From assembly GCA_025054935.1 (NCBI GenBank), contig JANWZD010000008.1, positions 1 through 64,000 on the forward strand: DNA of 64,000 nucleotides, read 5' to 3'. The stretch is from Dehalococcoidia bacterium (GTDB taxonomy: Bacteria; Chloroflexota; Dehalococcoidia; SpSt-223). This document shows, in pieces, positions 42,122 through 51,726 of the stretch. The position numbers and the translations under genes were made by a program. Position 1 is the stretch's first letter. Each line of letters begins with the position of its first letter. Under the pieces are notes generated by a model, which searched no databases, was not told the origin of the DNA, and was given only the letters and a program-made list of their open reading frames with translations.

Positions 42122-43585
42122 ATGTCTGACGTTGCAGAACAGATCGCCCAGCGGCGGGCGAAGGTCGCCGCAATCCGCGCGGGAGGCGGCAACCCCTATC
42201 CTGCTCGCTTCCGGCGCACCCACACCGCCGCCGAAGCAGTTGCCGCTTTCGAGGCCGACCCCGACGCCCTCATTCCGGTGACAGTCGCCGGCCGGCTCAT
42301 CTCAAAGCGCGTGATGGGCAAGGCGACCTTTGCCCATCTCCAAGATTGGTCCGGCCGCATCCAGCTGTTTGCGCGCCGCGACTCCCTCGGCGACGCCTAT
42401 GACTCCTTTCTCGACTTCGACCTCGGCGACATCGTCGGCATCGAAGGGACCCTCATGCGGACGCGGACCGGCGAGATTACGGTCGATGTCGGGAAGGCGA
42501 CGCTGCTGGCAAAGTCGCTTCGTCCGCTCCCGGATAAGTGGCACGGCCTGACCGATGTCGAAAAGCGGTATCGGCAACGCTACCTTGACCTGATCGCGAA
42601 CGAAGAGACGCGCCGGATCGTCAAACTGCGGCAGCGGGTCGTCTCGGCGATCCGGCGCTTCCTCGACGCGCGGGGGTTTGTCGAAGTCGAAACGCCGGTG
42701 CTCCAGCTCGTGCCCGGCGGCGCGGCGGCGCGGTCATTCAAGACCTACTATGAGGCGCTCGATACCGAGGTGCACCTGCGCATCTCGCTTGAGCTCTACT
42801 TGAAGCGGCTGCTCGTCGGCGGACTGGACAAGGTGTATGAACTGGGGCGTGTCTTCCGCAATGAAGGCATCTCGCATAAGCACAACCCCGAGTTCACGCT
42901 GCTGGAGACCTACGAGGCGTATGCCGACTATCTCGACGTCTTGACGATGGTCGAAGAGTTGCTCGCGACGGTCGTCCGCGACGTGCACGGCTCGCTGCAG
43001 GTGGATCTCGGCGAGCACACCATCGACTTCACGCCGCCGTGGCGGCGGGAGACCCTGCGCGACGCGATCCGCAGCCGTGCCGGGATCGACTTCGCGGACT
43101 ATCCCGACGCCGAATCGCTGCGCGCGGTGATGCGGGAGCGGGGGCTCGCGGTCGACCCGACGCTCGGCCGCGGCAAGCTGATCGATGAACTGCTGACGAC
43201 CTTTGTCGAACCGACCCTCATCCAACCGACGTTTCTGCTCGACTATCCGGTTGAGCTGTCGCCGCTGGCGAAGCGGAAAGAGGACGACCCGACCCTCGTC
43301 GAACGGTTTGAAGGGTTTGTCGGCGGCATAGAGATCGCCAATGCGTTCAGCGAGCTGAACGACCCCGATGACCAGCGCGCCCGCTTCGAAGCGCAGCTGG
43401 CTGCGCGCGCCGCCGGCGACGAAGAGACGGAGCGGCTCGACGAAGATTTCCTGCTCGCCCTTGAATATGGGATGCCGCCCGCGGGCGGTCTTGGTATCGG
43501 CATCGACCGGTTGGTAGCGTTGCTGGCGGGGGCGCACTCGCTGCGGGAGGTGATCTTATTCCCGCAGCTTCGAACGGTGCGCTGA
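42122..43585 (+). CDS. lysS: Lysyl-tRNA synthetase, class II
   Basis: The 487-aa enzyme charges tRNA-Lys. The N-terminal OB-fold (VAGRLISKRVMGKATFAHLQDW, about residues 55-76) binds the anticodon. Motif 2 is YELGRVFRNEGISHKHNPEFT and motif 3 is GGLGIGIDRLVALL, of the class II core. The length is normal. Starts with ATG 42122; greA is 80 bp upstream. Confidence 0.98.
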   Translation: MSDVAEQIAQRRAKVAAIRAGGGNPYPARFRRTHTAAEAVAAFEADPDALIPVTVAGRLISKRVMGKATFAHLQDWSGRIQLFARRDSLGDAYDSFLDFDLGDIVGIEGTLMRTRTGEITVDVGKATLLAKSLRPLPDKWHGLTDVEKRYRQRYLDLIANEETRRIVKLRQRVVSAIRRFLDARGFVEVETPVLQLVPGGAAARSFKTYYEALDTEVHLRISLELYLKRLLVGGLDKVYELGRVFRNEGISHKHNPEFTLLETYEAYADYLDVLTMVEELLATVVRDVHGSLQVDLGEHTIDFTPPWRRETLRDAIRSRAGIDFADYPDAESLRAVMRERGLAVDPTLGRGKLIDELLTTFVEPTLIQPTFLLDYPVELSPLAKRKEDDPTLVERFEGFVGGIEIANAFSELNDPDDQRARFEAQLAARAAGDEETERLDEDFLLALEYGMPPAGGLGIGIDRLVALLAGAHSLREVILFPQLRTVR

Positions 43586-43678
43586 GCCGCGCGCCGGCGC
43601 CGTTCGTCGTTTCCCCCCAGCCGTCTCGGCTGCCCGCTCGTCGCTGGTCGGGAGTAGAGTTCGGAATGAGGAGCCAGC

Positions 43679-44935
43679 ATGTTGCCACTCGCCTACCTGC
43701 GCGAGCATGCCGACGCTGTTCGGACAATGCTTGCTCACCGGGGGACGGATGCTCCCCTCGATCGCATCTTGGCGCTTGATGAGCGTCGCCGCGCCATCAT
43801 CGCGGAGAATGAGGCGCTCAAACAGCGGCGCAACGAAGTGAGCCGCCAGATCGGCCGCGACAAGGAGCGGCTGGCAGCGCTCCGCGACGAGATGCGCCGC
43901 GTTGGCGACCGGATCAAAGCGCTCGATGATGAACAGCGCGCCATTGAGGCCGAACTCGACGACCTCTTGCTGCGCGTGCCGAACGTGCCGCACAGTTCGG
44001 TGCCGATTGGCGCGACCGCGGAGGACAACGTCGTCGTCCGGGTGTGGGGGGAGCGGCCGACGTTCCCCTTCCCGCCGAGGCCGCATTGGGAGATCGGCGA
44101 GGCGCTCGGCATCCTCGACCTTCCCCGCGCTGCCAAGATCAGCGGCTCGCGCTTTGTCCTCCTGCGCGGGGCCGGCGCCGCGCTCGAACGGGCGCTCATC
44201 ACCTTCATGCTCGACGTCCACATTCGGGAGCATGGCTATACCGAGGTCTGGCCGCCGTATCTTGTCGAGCCGAAGGCGATGGTCGGCACTGGCCAGCTGC
44301 CGAAGTTCGCGGGCGACTTTTACCAGACGCAAGACGGCCTCTCGCTCATCCCGACTGCCGAAGTGCCGGTCACGAACCTGCATCGCGAGGAGATCCTTGA
44401 GCCGGGGACGCTGCCGATCCGCTACGTCGCCTTCACTCCCTGCTTCCGCACCGAAGCCGGGTCGGCCGGCCGCGATACGCGCGGCATGATCCGGGTGCAT
44501 CAATTTGACAAAGTCGAACTGGTCAAGTTCGTTGTGCCGGAGACGAGCTACGATGAGCTCGAAAGTCTGACGCGCGATGCCGAGGCGATCTTGCAGCGAT
44601 TAGGCCTTCACTACCGCACGGTTGTGCTTTGCACCGGCGACCTCGGCTTCGCCTCCGCGAAGACCTACGACCTCGAAGTGTGGATGCCGGGCCAAGACCG
44701 CTACGTGGAGATCTCGTCCTGCTCCAATTTTGAGGCGTTTCAAGCGCGCCGGGCGCGGATTCAGTTTCGGCGCGACGCCGGTGCCCGCGCCGAGTATGTG
44801 CACACGCTGAACGGCTCCGGGCTCGCCGTTGGCCGCACGCTCGCCGCGGTGCTCGAAACCTACCAGCAGCCCGACGGCTCAGTGCTCGTGCCGGAGGCGC
44901 TCCGTCCCTATCTCGGGGTCGACCGCATCGGCTAG
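43679..44935 (+). CDS. serS: Seryl-tRNA synthetase
   Basis: The 418-aa class II enzyme charges tRNA-Ser. A long N-terminal coiled coil (about residues 25-110; [20 protein letters not shown]) contacts the long variable arm of the tRNA. The core contains [37 protein letters not shown] (motif 2) and [17 protein letters not shown] (motif 3). It ends with a TAG overlapping the convergent gene's stop at CTAG. Confidence 0.98.
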   Translation: MLPLAYLREHADAVRTMLAHRGTDAPLDRILALDERRRAIIAENEALKQRRNEVSRQIGRDKERLAALRDEMRRVGDRIKALDDEQRAIEAELDDLLLRVPNVPHSSVPIGATAEDNVVVRVWGERPTFPFPPRPHWEIGEALGILDLPRAAKISGSRFVLLRGAGAALERALITFMLDVHIREHGYTEVWPPYLVEPKAMVGTGQLPKFAGDFYQTQDGLSLIPTAEVPVTNLHREEILEPGTLPIRYVAFTPCFRTEAGSAGRDTRGMIRVHQFDKVELVKFVVPETSYDELESLTRDAEAILQRLGLHYRTVVLCTGDLGFASAKTYDLEVWMPGQDRYVEISSCSNFEAFQARRARIQFRRDAGARAEYVHTLNGSGLAVGRTLAAVLETYQQPDGSVLVPEALRPYLGVDRIG

Positions 44936-45840
44936 GGGCGCTCGCGGGCGCTTGCAGTGCCAACCGTTACGAGGGTTCCATCCTCCTTCGCGCACCAGAC
45001 ACGGAGCCGCGCGACCCCATTCTCGCGGCGGACGATCTCCCCGCCGGCAAGGATCGTCTCGCCGGCAAAGACGCGCGCAATAAAGCGGACATCGAGCGAG
45101 CCGCCTTCGAGGTAGCCCGCGCCGAAGTGGTTGGTGAGCAGCCGAGAGAGGAGGCCGAACGAGAGCGCGCCTTGCGCGAGCGGCGGCTGGCCGCTGGTCT
45201 GCTTCGCCAGCGCAGGGTCGGTGTGAACATTCCGCTCGTCCGGTCCCTCGAACTCGGCCATCCGGGCGAGGGTGATCTCGAAACGCAGCGGCGCGAGCGT
45301 CGCAATCGCATCGCCGGCCACGTCCTCGCGCGGCTCGGACGGCTTCTCGGGAGAGCGCGCCGCTTCTTCATCGGCCAGGCCAAATGCCCAGCTCTTCCAG
45401 TGCCGCTGGACGAGGCGCCCCGCCGCCGACGCTTCGAGGCGGTAGTAGACGTAGCCGCGCCCGCGCCGCACGAACTTGTCAAACACCTCACCGGTCACCA
45501 CCAGTGGCCGGCCGACAGGGATGGGTCCAAGACAGTCCAGCGCATAGCGGGCGAACCCGCCCGACCGGGTCGCGCCGGGCGAGTTGCCGATCAGATACCG
45601 CCCGAGGAACATCTGGCTCGGGTAGTAGAGGATCGACGGGGGTGCAATCGGCCCGCCCCACGGGGATGGCCCGGAATACCATGGGTGGTCATCGGCGTAA
45701 ATGCGGCTCCAGCGGGCGATATCCTCCTCGGTGACCGTCACCTGGTAGGGCCCGCGAGGCCCTAGCTCGATGTCGAAGAACGACACGTCGGGCGCGCTGC
45801 CGGGCGGACCGCTCTTGCGGGTCGCGGGTAAGGTCTGCAT
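44932..45840 (-). CDS. MaoC-like double-hotdog dehydratase
   Basis: The 302-aa protein contains two hotdog-fold halves. The first half shows [22 protein letters not shown] and the second [28 protein letters not shown], the hydratase 2 pattern of MaoC domains (Asp/His). Family members hydrate or dehydrate enoyl-CoA or 3-hydroxyacyl thioesters. It probably acts in fatty-acid or aromatic degradation; the substrate is unknown. It converges with serS, sharing CTAG at the stop. Confidence 0.85.
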   Translation of the reverse strand: MQTLPATRKSGPPGSAPDVSFFDIELGPRGPYQVTVTEEDIARWSRIYADDHPWYSGPSPWGGPIAPPSILYYPSQMFLGRYLIGNSPGATRSGGFARYALDCLGPIPVGRPLVVTGEVFDKFVRRGRGYVYYRLEASAAGRLVQRHWKSWAFGLADEEAARSPEKPSEPREDVAGDAIATLAPLRFEITLARMAEFEGPDERNVHTDPALAKQTSGQPPLAQGALSFGLLSRLLTNHFGAGYLEGGSLDVRFIARVFAGETILAGGEIVRRENGVARLRVWCAKEDGTLVTVGTASARERP

Positions 45841-45921
45841 GCTCTCCTCGTGCTGAAGATTGTATACCCGCTATCATAGCGCGCCGCGCGCTTCGCTGGC
45901 GACGGCTGGTCTTCGGCCTGC

Positions 45922-46581
45922 TCAAAGCTGGAGCACGAAGTCGAACGCGCCGGCCTTCCCCTCGCTTGTGTCGCTCAGCCGCATAACGAGCTTCGGGTTG
46001 AAGATGCTGTCGCGCTGATTGCCGGGCTCATTGGGGAAGTAGAGCTGGGTCGTCAGCACGGGCCGGTTCGGCGCTTGCACCTTGACATGGATATGGCGGG
46101 TTCGGCCGGGGTAGAGGCCGGGCACAATGGTCTCGAGTCGGTAGGTTCCGTCGGCGTTTGTGAACTGGTGGCCCCGCAGCCGGTAGCCGCGGGTGTCGTA
46201 CTGGCCGGTGTTATCGCACTGCCAGAAGTCGAGGAGGGCGTTGGCGACCGGCTGGCAGCGTGTCGAGAGGACGCGCCCGGTCAGGACGAGGGGGGTTCCA
46301 TTCACGCCGGGCTCAAGGAGAGAAGTGCGGCGCGGCGAGTTGGGAGTGAAGTAGGGGCCTTCGGTTTGAGGCGGCGTTGGGTCATCGACGTCAGCGCAGC
46401 TTGGGGTCGGGTCGAGGGCGTGTCCGGCTGCGAGCGGACTTCCCGCCGCGCCCTCTCCTCCCTGAGCGCCGGCGCTGCGCGATGGGCCGATGCCGCAGGC
46501 GGCAGCGAGCAGCGCAACGGGGATCATCGCCAAAGTTTGCAGAACACCGCGGCGGTGGAAGCGTGTCACATCGAGGTTCAT
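45922..46581 (-). CDS. Exported intradiol-dioxygenase-like protein
   Basis: The 219-aa protein starts MNLDVTRFHRRGVLQTLA, a Tat-like RR signal plus lipobox (LLAAAC at about residues 24-29), so it is likely a lipoprotein. The catalytic domain follows with PQTEGPYFTPN, LDFWQCDNTGQYDTRGYRL and GLYPGRTRHIHVKVQ; the two Tyr and two His needed for Fe(III) are visible. Intradiol dioxygenases open catechol rings. Exported versions exist in many bacteria; substrate and function are unknown here. It precedes the tRNA-Arg divergently. Confidence 0.88.
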   Translation of the reverse strand: MNLDVTRFHRRGVLQTLAMIPVALLAAACGIGPSRSAGAQGGEGAAGSPLAAGHALDPTPSCADVDDPTPPQTEGPYFTPNSPRRTSLLEPGVNGTPLVLTGRVLSTRCQPVANALLDFWQCDNTGQYDTRGYRLRGHQFTNADGTYRLETIVPGLYPGRTRHIHVKVQAPNRPVLTTQLYFPNEPGNQRDSIFNPKLVMRLSDTSEGKAGAFDFVLQL

Positions 46582-46622
46582 CGCTGTCTCCGAGCTTGCC
46601 CAGCTGGTAGAATCGAGTGCGC

Positions 46623-46694
46623 GCCCCCGTAGCTCAGTGGATAGAGCGGAGGTTTCCTAAACCTTGCGCGCAGGTTCGATCCCTGCCGGGGGTA
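46623..46694 (+). tRNA. tRNA-Arg (anticodon CCU)
   Basis: The 72-nt cloverleaf folds fully: acceptor GCCCCCG/CGGGGGT (with a G-U pair at the end), D arm GCTC...GAGC, anticodon stem GAGGT/ACCTT with loop TTCCTAA (anticodon CCT at 46656-46658), four-base variable loop and T arm GCAGG-TTCGATC-CCTGC. The discriminator is A and CCA is not encoded. A T-rich stretch follows. Confidence 0.95.
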
Positions 46695-46763
46695 CTTTTC
46701 TTTCGCTCTTCTTTACCAGACGCGCCAGCCATTTGTTGCGGCGCGCTTGTTCAGGAGCCGCCT

Positions 46764-47357
46764 GTGACCGACCCAATCCCCCCCACCACGACCGCGGAAG
46801 CGCTCGCTAAGCGCCAAGCCGCCCGCAAGAACTTGATCAAGAAAGGGATCGTCCTTGTCAACACCGGGCTGGGCAAGGGGAAATCCACAGCCGCTTTCGG
46901 CGTGCTCTTCCGCGCGTGGGGGCGGGGGATGCGGGTCTGTGTCTTCCAATTTCTTAAGCACGAGAAGGGCAACTGGGGCGAGGTGCGCGCTGCCAAGAAG
47001 CTCGGGATCGAGTGGCACCGAATGGGCGACGGATTCACCTGGACGTCGCGCGACCTCGACGAGACAACCGCCAAGGCAATCCACGCCTGGGAGCGGGTCA
47101 AAGAGAAGATCACGAGCGGCGAGTACGACCTGATCATCCTCGATGAGTTCACCTATCCCTTGCACTACGGCTGGATTGACCCTGAGGAAGCGGTCGGCTG
47201 GCTGCGCGAGCACAAGCCGCCCATGCTCCACTTGATCATCACGGGCCGCTACGCCCCGCCGGCGCTCATCGACTACGCCGATGTCGTCACCGACATGACA
47301 AAAGTGAAGCATGCCTACGATGCGGGGATCCGCGCCCAGCCGGGGATTGAGTTTTAG
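46764..47357 (+). CDS. cobO: Cob(I)alamin adenosyltransferase (CobO/BtuR)
   Basis: The 197-aa enzyme adds the adenosyl group to cobalamin, making coenzyme B12 needed by NrdJ. Its P-loop is [15 protein letters not shown] (about residues 33-47), followed by [28 protein letters not shown] and LHLIITGR. The start GTG 46764 has AGGAG upstream; the frame opens earlier through the tRNA gene. A glycosyltransferase gene follows after 8 bp. Confidence 0.95.
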   Translation: MTDPIPPTTTAEALAKRQAARKNLIKKGIVLVNTGLGKGKSTAAFGVLFRAWGRGMRVCVFQFLKHEKGNWGEVRAAKKLGIEWHRMGDGFTWTSRDLDETTAKAIHAWERVKEKITSGEYDLIILDEFTYPLHYGWIDPEEAVGWLREHKPPMLHLIITGRYAPPALIDYADVVTDMTKVKHAYDAGIRAQPGIEF

Positions 47358-47365
47358 CGTCCCCG

Positions 47366-48415
47366 ATGCGCATCGGCATTGTCACGTCGGCGCCGGCGGA
47401 AGGCCTGCTCAGCGGTACTGCCGCGGCGGTCGCCGGGCTGCGCGGCGGGCTGGTCGCGCTTGGGCATGAGGTTGTCACCCTGCGGCCGCAAGGGCCGCCT
47501 CGCGGCTCGCTCCTCGTCCATCGCCTGCTCTTCAATCTCGCCCTGTCGCGCGCCCTTGCGACCCTCTCCACGGATCTCCTAGTCGGCGTCGGCCTCGACG
47601 GCTTTCTCTGGGCGAGACGGCAGCGGCTCGCGCCGTATGTCGTGCTGCTGCGCGAACTCGTCGCTGACCGCTTCAACGGCGGCTCCCGTTTTCTGCGCTC
47701 GCTCCAAGCGCGGCTGGAGGCCGGCAACGCTCAGCGAGCCGACGGCGTCGTCGTCCCCAGTCAGCATGTTCGCGAGGCGGTGAGGCGCCGCTATGGAGTT
47801 GCGCCTGAACGGCTGCGGGTAGTGCCCGAGGGGATCAACCTCGCCCGGTGGCGCGCCCCAGCGCCATCCGCGGGCGACGGCGCGACGATCCTCTGCGCGG
47901 TGCCGCGCTCGGGGGATGCTGCCGGCGCCGAGTTCGTGCAGGCCTTTGCGATTGTTCATCGCGCACTGCCGTCGGCGCGCGCGGTGCTGGTGAGCGATCA
48001 CGCTGCGCGCCCCGGCAGCGGCGAGAAGGCGGAGCGTCTGGGGCTGAGCGGCGCGGTCCTCGAGCGCGCCGTGACCGACGAGGAGACCCTCCGCGCCTGC
48101 TACCAAGCTGCTGACCTCTTCTGTCTGCCACGGGCTTCTGCTGCCGCCACGCCTTTCTTTCTTGCGGCAATGGCGAGCGGCCTGCCAATCGTGGCGACAA
48201 CAGACAAGGCGGTTCCGGAGGTGGTGCCGAGTGCGGCGGGCATTCTCGTGCCGCCCGGCAACATCGAAGCGCTGGCCGAGGCGTTGATCGCTCTGCTCGG
48301 CGCGCCGGCGCGGCGCAGCGAGATGGGGTCGGCGGGGCTGCAGGCGGTCGCCGCTCACGACTGGCCGGTCGTCGCCCGCGGGTTCATCGAGGAGCTCGAG
48401 CGGCCGGCGCGGTGA
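47366..48415 (+). CDS. GT4-type glycosyltransferase
   Basis: The 349-aa GT-B protein begins MRIGIVTSAPAEGLLSGTAAAVAGL. The C-terminal nucleotide-sugar domain shows RLRVVPEGINLARW, then the GT4 region PFFLAAMASGLPIVATTDKAVPEVV (about residues 260-287) with the conserved Gly and Glu positions. It transfers a sugar to an unknown acceptor. It lies 8 bp after cobO and 15 bp before a membrane gene, suggesting an operon. Confidence 0.88.
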   Translation: MRIGIVTSAPAEGLLSGTAAAVAGLRGGLVALGHEVVTLRPQGPPRGSLLVHRLLFNLALSRALATLSTDLLVGVGLDGFLWARRQRLAPYVVLLRELVADRFNGGSRFLRSLQARLEAGNAQRADGVVVPSQHVREAVRRRYGVAPERLRVVPEGINLARWRAPAPSAGDGATILCAVPRSGDAAGAEFVQAFAIVHRALPSARAVLVSDHAARPGSGEKAERLGLSGAVLERAVTDEETLRACYQAADLFCLPRASAAATPFFLAAMASGLPIVATTDKAVPEVVPSAAGILVPPGNIEALAEALIALLGAPARRSEMGSAGLQAVAAHDWPVVARGFIEELERPAR

Positions 48416-48430
48416 GTAAGAGGAGGTCGG

Positions 48431-48976
48431 ATGGTGCATCGGATCCAGCGGGGTGCCACGGGCCGGCGGGTAGTGGTCGCGTTCTGCATGCTCCTCGTGT
48501 TCTCCACCATGATCCTGCCCTGGGCGGCAGCGCGCTTGGCCGCCTATTCCGGCGGCGGACCGTCGATCGCGCTCAATTTCGGCTTTACCCCGGCGGACGC
48601 CTTCGCGGCGCTTGAGGCGCTCGGTCCCGACGGTCGGACCTTCTATCTCCTGTTCCTGGTGACTGGGGATGTCATCTGGCCGATCGTGTACGCCCTCTTT
48701 CTCGGCACACTGCTGGCGTGGCTGTTTGCCCGCGGCTTTCCCTCCGCCAGTCCAGCGCAGCGCGCGATCCTGCTCCCCTTTCTCGCGCTTGCCGCTGACT
48801 ATGCCGAGAACGTCGGCATCATCGCGATGATCCTCGCGTATCCGGCGCGGCTGGACGGGATCGCTCAGATCACGAGTATGTTTCAGATGATCAAGTGGTC
48901 GCTGATCGGGGCGAGCGGACTGCTGGTTGCTCTCGGCGCGATCGCAGCGGTGGTCCGGCGGGGCGCGCGGGCATAG
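48431..48976 (+). CDS. Hypothetical integral membrane protein
   Basis: The 181-aa product has about four hydrophobic helices (VVVAFCMLLVFSTMILPWAAA; FYLLFLVTGDVIWPIVYALFL; ILLPFLALAADYAENVGIIAMI; IKWSLIGASGLLVALGAIAAV). It starts at ATG 48431 after AGGAGGT, an excellent ribosome site. No family is recognised. It follows the glycosyltransferase closely. Confidence 0.7.
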   Translation: MVHRIQRGATGRRVVVAFCMLLVFSTMILPWAAARLAAYSGGGPSIALNFGFTPADAFAALEALGPDGRTFYLLFLVTGDVIWPIVYALFLGTLLAWLFARGFPSASPAQRAILLPFLALAADYAENVGIIAMILAYPARLDGIAQITSMFQMIKWSLIGASGLLVALGAIAAVVRRGARA

Positions 48977-49262
48977 CCGACGGCGGCTGCCCGGTCAAGC
49001 GTGCTCTCGTCGGTCGGCTGCAGACTGGCGGCGTGAGGCAGCAGCCGCTGGAGATAGTCGGCGAGCGCTGGGCGCGCGCCGCGCTTCCGCGCTGAAGCGC
49101 AGTCGGGGGAGGGCAGCGAGGGACAAGCGACGCCGGCCGCGGGCGGGACGCGAGGCGCTCGTGGACGAGGCATGCGACGGAAAGCGACAGATATTCCAAC
49201 GATCACACCACACTTGATATACTCTCACCGTTCGACAGCGCGAACGCGTTTAGGAGGATGCT

Positions 49263-50153
49263 GTGACGACGACCGAAGCGGAGCCCCGTCTCGCCGATCT
49301 CCCGCCAGCCCCACCCGAGTACAAGCCGCCGGCGCCTCTCTTCCTCTGGGCAGCGAGGACATTCCGTCCCCTTGTCGGCCCGTTCCTTTCCCTCTGGTGG
49401 TCGCGGCTCGAGAAGCTGGATGGCCCGTTTGATGCGTCCGACTTGCTGCCCCCGGGTGTCACCGAGCCGACGACCTATCCGCCGTATTACTTCATGAAGC
49501 ATGTCCACTCGATGCCGGACCCCGGCTGGATGCATCCGGCGATGGGCGAGTTCTATTACAAGACTGCCCGCTGGGGGTTCTATTTCGACCGCGAGGATGT
49601 CATTCGCTACTACTACGGCAAGCTGATCGCGCCGCTGAATCCGAAGCGGATCCTCGATGTCGGCTGCGCAATCGGGGAAGCGGCGATCATCATCGCCAAG
49701 ATGTTCCCGCAGGCCGAAGTGATCGGCGTGGACCTCTCGGCGCCGATGCTGCGCTGGGCCCGGCGTGAAGCCGAGCGGCAGGGGGTGCCCAACGTCAAGT
49801 TCTATCACCGCGACTTCTGCGACCTGAGCTACTGGGAGGACGGTTCGTTCGACTTCGTCTACGAGAACTACTGCCTCCACGAGGTCCCGACCTACGCCGG
49901 CTTGGCCTGCGTCAAGGAGATGATCCGGCTGACCCGTCCCGGCGGCCGGATCGCTTTCGCGGACTGGCCGCCGGCCGAAGAGCCGGGCGAGTATGAGAAG
50001 CGCGCCGCGATGGTCAACATCCAAGAGCCGTTTATGCTCCAATATCTCGACCTGCGGCTCGAGGAGCGGCTGAGCGAGCTGGGCATGATCAATGTCGAGC
50101 GGCTCACCCGCGTTGGGCGCAACATGCTCGTCAAGGCGGACAAGCCCGCCTGA
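49263..50153 (+). CDS. SAM-dependent methyltransferase (class I)
   Basis: The 296-aa protein has the methyltransferase core ILDVGCAIGEAAIIIAK (motif I, about residues 123-139), VIGVDLSAPMLRWA, FDFVYENYCLHEV and LTRPGGRIAFADWP. An N-terminal region with WWSRLEKLDGPFD precedes it. It methylates an unknown acceptor. The GTG start follows GGAGG. A TGa-TATACT extended -10 at about 49212-49220 may be its promoter, and a strong terminator follows the stop. Confidence 0.88.
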   Translation: MTTTEAEPRLADLPPAPPEYKPPAPLFLWAARTFRPLVGPFLSLWWSRLEKLDGPFDASDLLPPGVTEPTTYPPYYFMKHVHSMPDPGWMHPAMGEFYYKTARWGFYFDREDVIRYYYGKLIAPLNPKRILDVGCAIGEAAIIIAKMFPQAEVIGVDLSAPMLRWARREAERQGVPNVKFYHRDFCDLSYWEDGSFDFVYENYCLHEVPTYAGLACVKEMIRLTRPGGRIAFADWPPAEEPGEYEKRAAMVNIQEPFMLQYLDLRLEERLSELGMINVERLTRVGRNMLVKADKPA

Positions 50154-50171
50154 CCGCACGCGACGCTAGGT

Positions 50172-50201
50172 GAGGAGGGCCAGCCGGCCCTCCTCGTTTT
50201 T
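50172..50201 (+). terminator. Intrinsic terminator after the methyltransferase gene
   Basis: GAGGAGGGCC pairs perfectly with GGCCCTCCTC around an AGCC loop, followed by GTTTTT. A 10-bp stem and T tract make this a clear rho-independent terminator. Confidence 0.9.
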
Positions 50202-50294
50202 GTCGGGCTCCGCTCGGGAGCGCCGGCGACGGCTTGACGGCTGCTTCGTCGCGACCGCACACTCGACTGTCGAGGTGACGAACGGGGTCGACCG

Positions 50295-50456
50295 ATGGCT
50301 GCTCCATCACCGAGCTGCGATGTCTGCCGTGAACGCGGAGCGAATCGTCCGTATACCAGCCTGCAGGTCTGTGTCCGCTGCGGGCGCACTGCCTGTGAGC
50401 CGACCCACTGGAACCGGTCGTCCGGGCTCTGCTACTTCTGTGCCAAGGTCCGCTAG
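50295..50456 (+). CDS. Small zinc-finger protein, 53 aa
   Basis: This ORF begins [20 protein letters not shown] and contains four Cys-pair-like elements: CDVC, CVRC, an isolated Cys in RTACEP, and CYFC, together with His-Trp. The spacing fits a small double zinc ribbon/knuckle. GGGG lies seven bases before the ATG. It overlaps the last 150 bp of the HD-GYP gene on the opposite strand, within a region of low conservation in that protein. It follows the methyltransferase terminator by about 95 bp. The function is unknown. Confidence 0.6.
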   Translation: MAAPSPSCDVCRERGANRPYTSLQVCVRCGRTACEPTHWNRSSGLCYFCAKVR

Positions 50457-51686
50457 TGCGTTCTCCACGTCAGCCGAGCCGAACTGAGCCGCTGGTTCGC
50501 CGTAGCGGGCGCGGATAGCGTCGATTTCGCCGGCACGATACGCCTGCCGAAATGCCTCGACCACGTCGGGGTCGAACTGTGTCCCGGCGAGGCGAAACAC
50601 TTCCTCCGCTGCGCGGGCTGATTCCCAGGGCTCCTTGTAGGGCCGCCGCGAGGTGAGCGCGTCGTAGACATCGGCGACGGCGACGATCCGCGCCGAGAGG
50701 GGGATCGCTGTGCCGGCAAGGCGGTCCGGGTAGCCGGTGCCGTCCCACCGCTCGTGGTGATGACGCGCGATCTCCCGATGAACTCGAAAAGCTGGGCGTT
50801 CGCCAAGAATGCGCGCTCCGTCCGCCGCATGCTGCTCCATGATCCGGCGCTCCTCGGCGGTCAGGGGGCCGGCTTTCTTCAGCACAGCGTCCGGCGTATA
50901 CGCCTTGCCGACATCGTGCGTGATGCTCGCCTCGCCGAGCGCTGAGACGTCGGGCTCACGATACCCGAGCCGGCGGGCGATCGCCTCGCTGTAATAGCGG
51001 ATACGCTGAAGGTGGGCGCCCGTGAACGAGTCGCGCGCCTCGACGATCGTCGCCAGCATCATGATGGTGTCGCGGTTCTGCTCTTCGAGGGAACGGTTCG
51101 CAGCCTCGAGGGAGCGCCGGCGACGGTTCAGTTCGAACGTCAGCCACCAGACAAGCCCGCCGATTGCAAAGAAGAACGTGAGCCGCACCGGCAGATTCTG
51201 GGCGGTGATGGAGTCGGGAGGGAAATAGGTGAGAGAGAGCCACGCGAAAAATGCCGAGAGGAAAACGATATACAGCAGAGCACCAACCGGGCCAAAGTGA
51301 AAGGCGGCGCCGACGATGAAGAGGAGAAAGACCAGCCAGAAATCGGCGGTCACGCCGCGCGCGGCGAGATCGGGGACGGTGAGAAAAGCGCACCCCAGCA
51401 GGATGGCGGTGTCGAGCAGGATGCCCATCGTGTGAGAGAAGCGCGGAAAGCGCTGCATCGTCGGCCCGACAAGGCCGAGGTTGTAGCCCGCTACGAGCGC
51501 GAGCAGGCCGAGGACGGCGACCCAGTTGTCAAGATTGTCACGGAAGAGAAAGACCGCGAGAGCGACGAGGGCAGGGATGATGAGCCGCGTGACGAAGAGG
51601 CCGCGCTCGATAGCGAGGGTGACCTCGTGGAGCGCAGGGGCGTGTGGATGCGCGAAGCTCGGTCGGTCCGCTGTCCGGTTGGTCAC
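50307..51686 (-). CDS. Membrane-bound HD-GYP domain phosphodiesterase
   Basis: The 459-aa protein has six hydrophobic helices in the first half ([19 protein letters not shown] to [18 protein letters not shown]). The HD-GYP catalytic domain follows with [15 protein letters not shown] (HD), [18 protein letters not shown] and [23 protein letters not shown] enzymes degrade cyclic di-GMP, so it likely controls motility or surface growth. A connecting coiled coil ([17 protein letters not shown]) lies between the membrane and the catalytic part. The last 50 residues overlap the small zinc-finger gene on the other strand and look non-conserved. Confidence 0.9.
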   Translation of the reverse strand: MTNRTADRPSFAHPHAPALHEVTLAIERGLFVTRLIIPALVALAVFLFRDNLDNWVAVLGLLALVAGYNLGLVGPTMQRFPRFSHTMGILLDTAILLGCAFLTVPDLAARGVTADFWLVFLLFIVGAAFHFGPVGALLYIVFLSAFFAWLSLTYFPPDSITAQNLPVRLTFFFAIGGLVWWLTFELNRRRRSLEAANRSLEEQNRDTIMMLATIVEARDSFTGAHLQRIRYYSEAIARRLGYREPDVSALGEASITHDVGKAYTPDAVLKKAGPLTAEERRIMEQHAADGARILGERPAFRVHREIARHHHERWDGTGYPDRLAGTAIPLSARIVAVADVYDALTSRRPYKEPWESARAAEEVFRLAGTQFDPDVVEAFRQAYRAGEIDAIRARYGEPAAQFGSADVENALADLGTEVAEPGRPVPVGRLTGSAPAADTDLQAGIRTIRSAFTADIAAR

Positions 51687-51726
51687 GCTGTCATCCCTAT
51701 TGTTGGCCAGTGCCGCGCTAGCGCGG

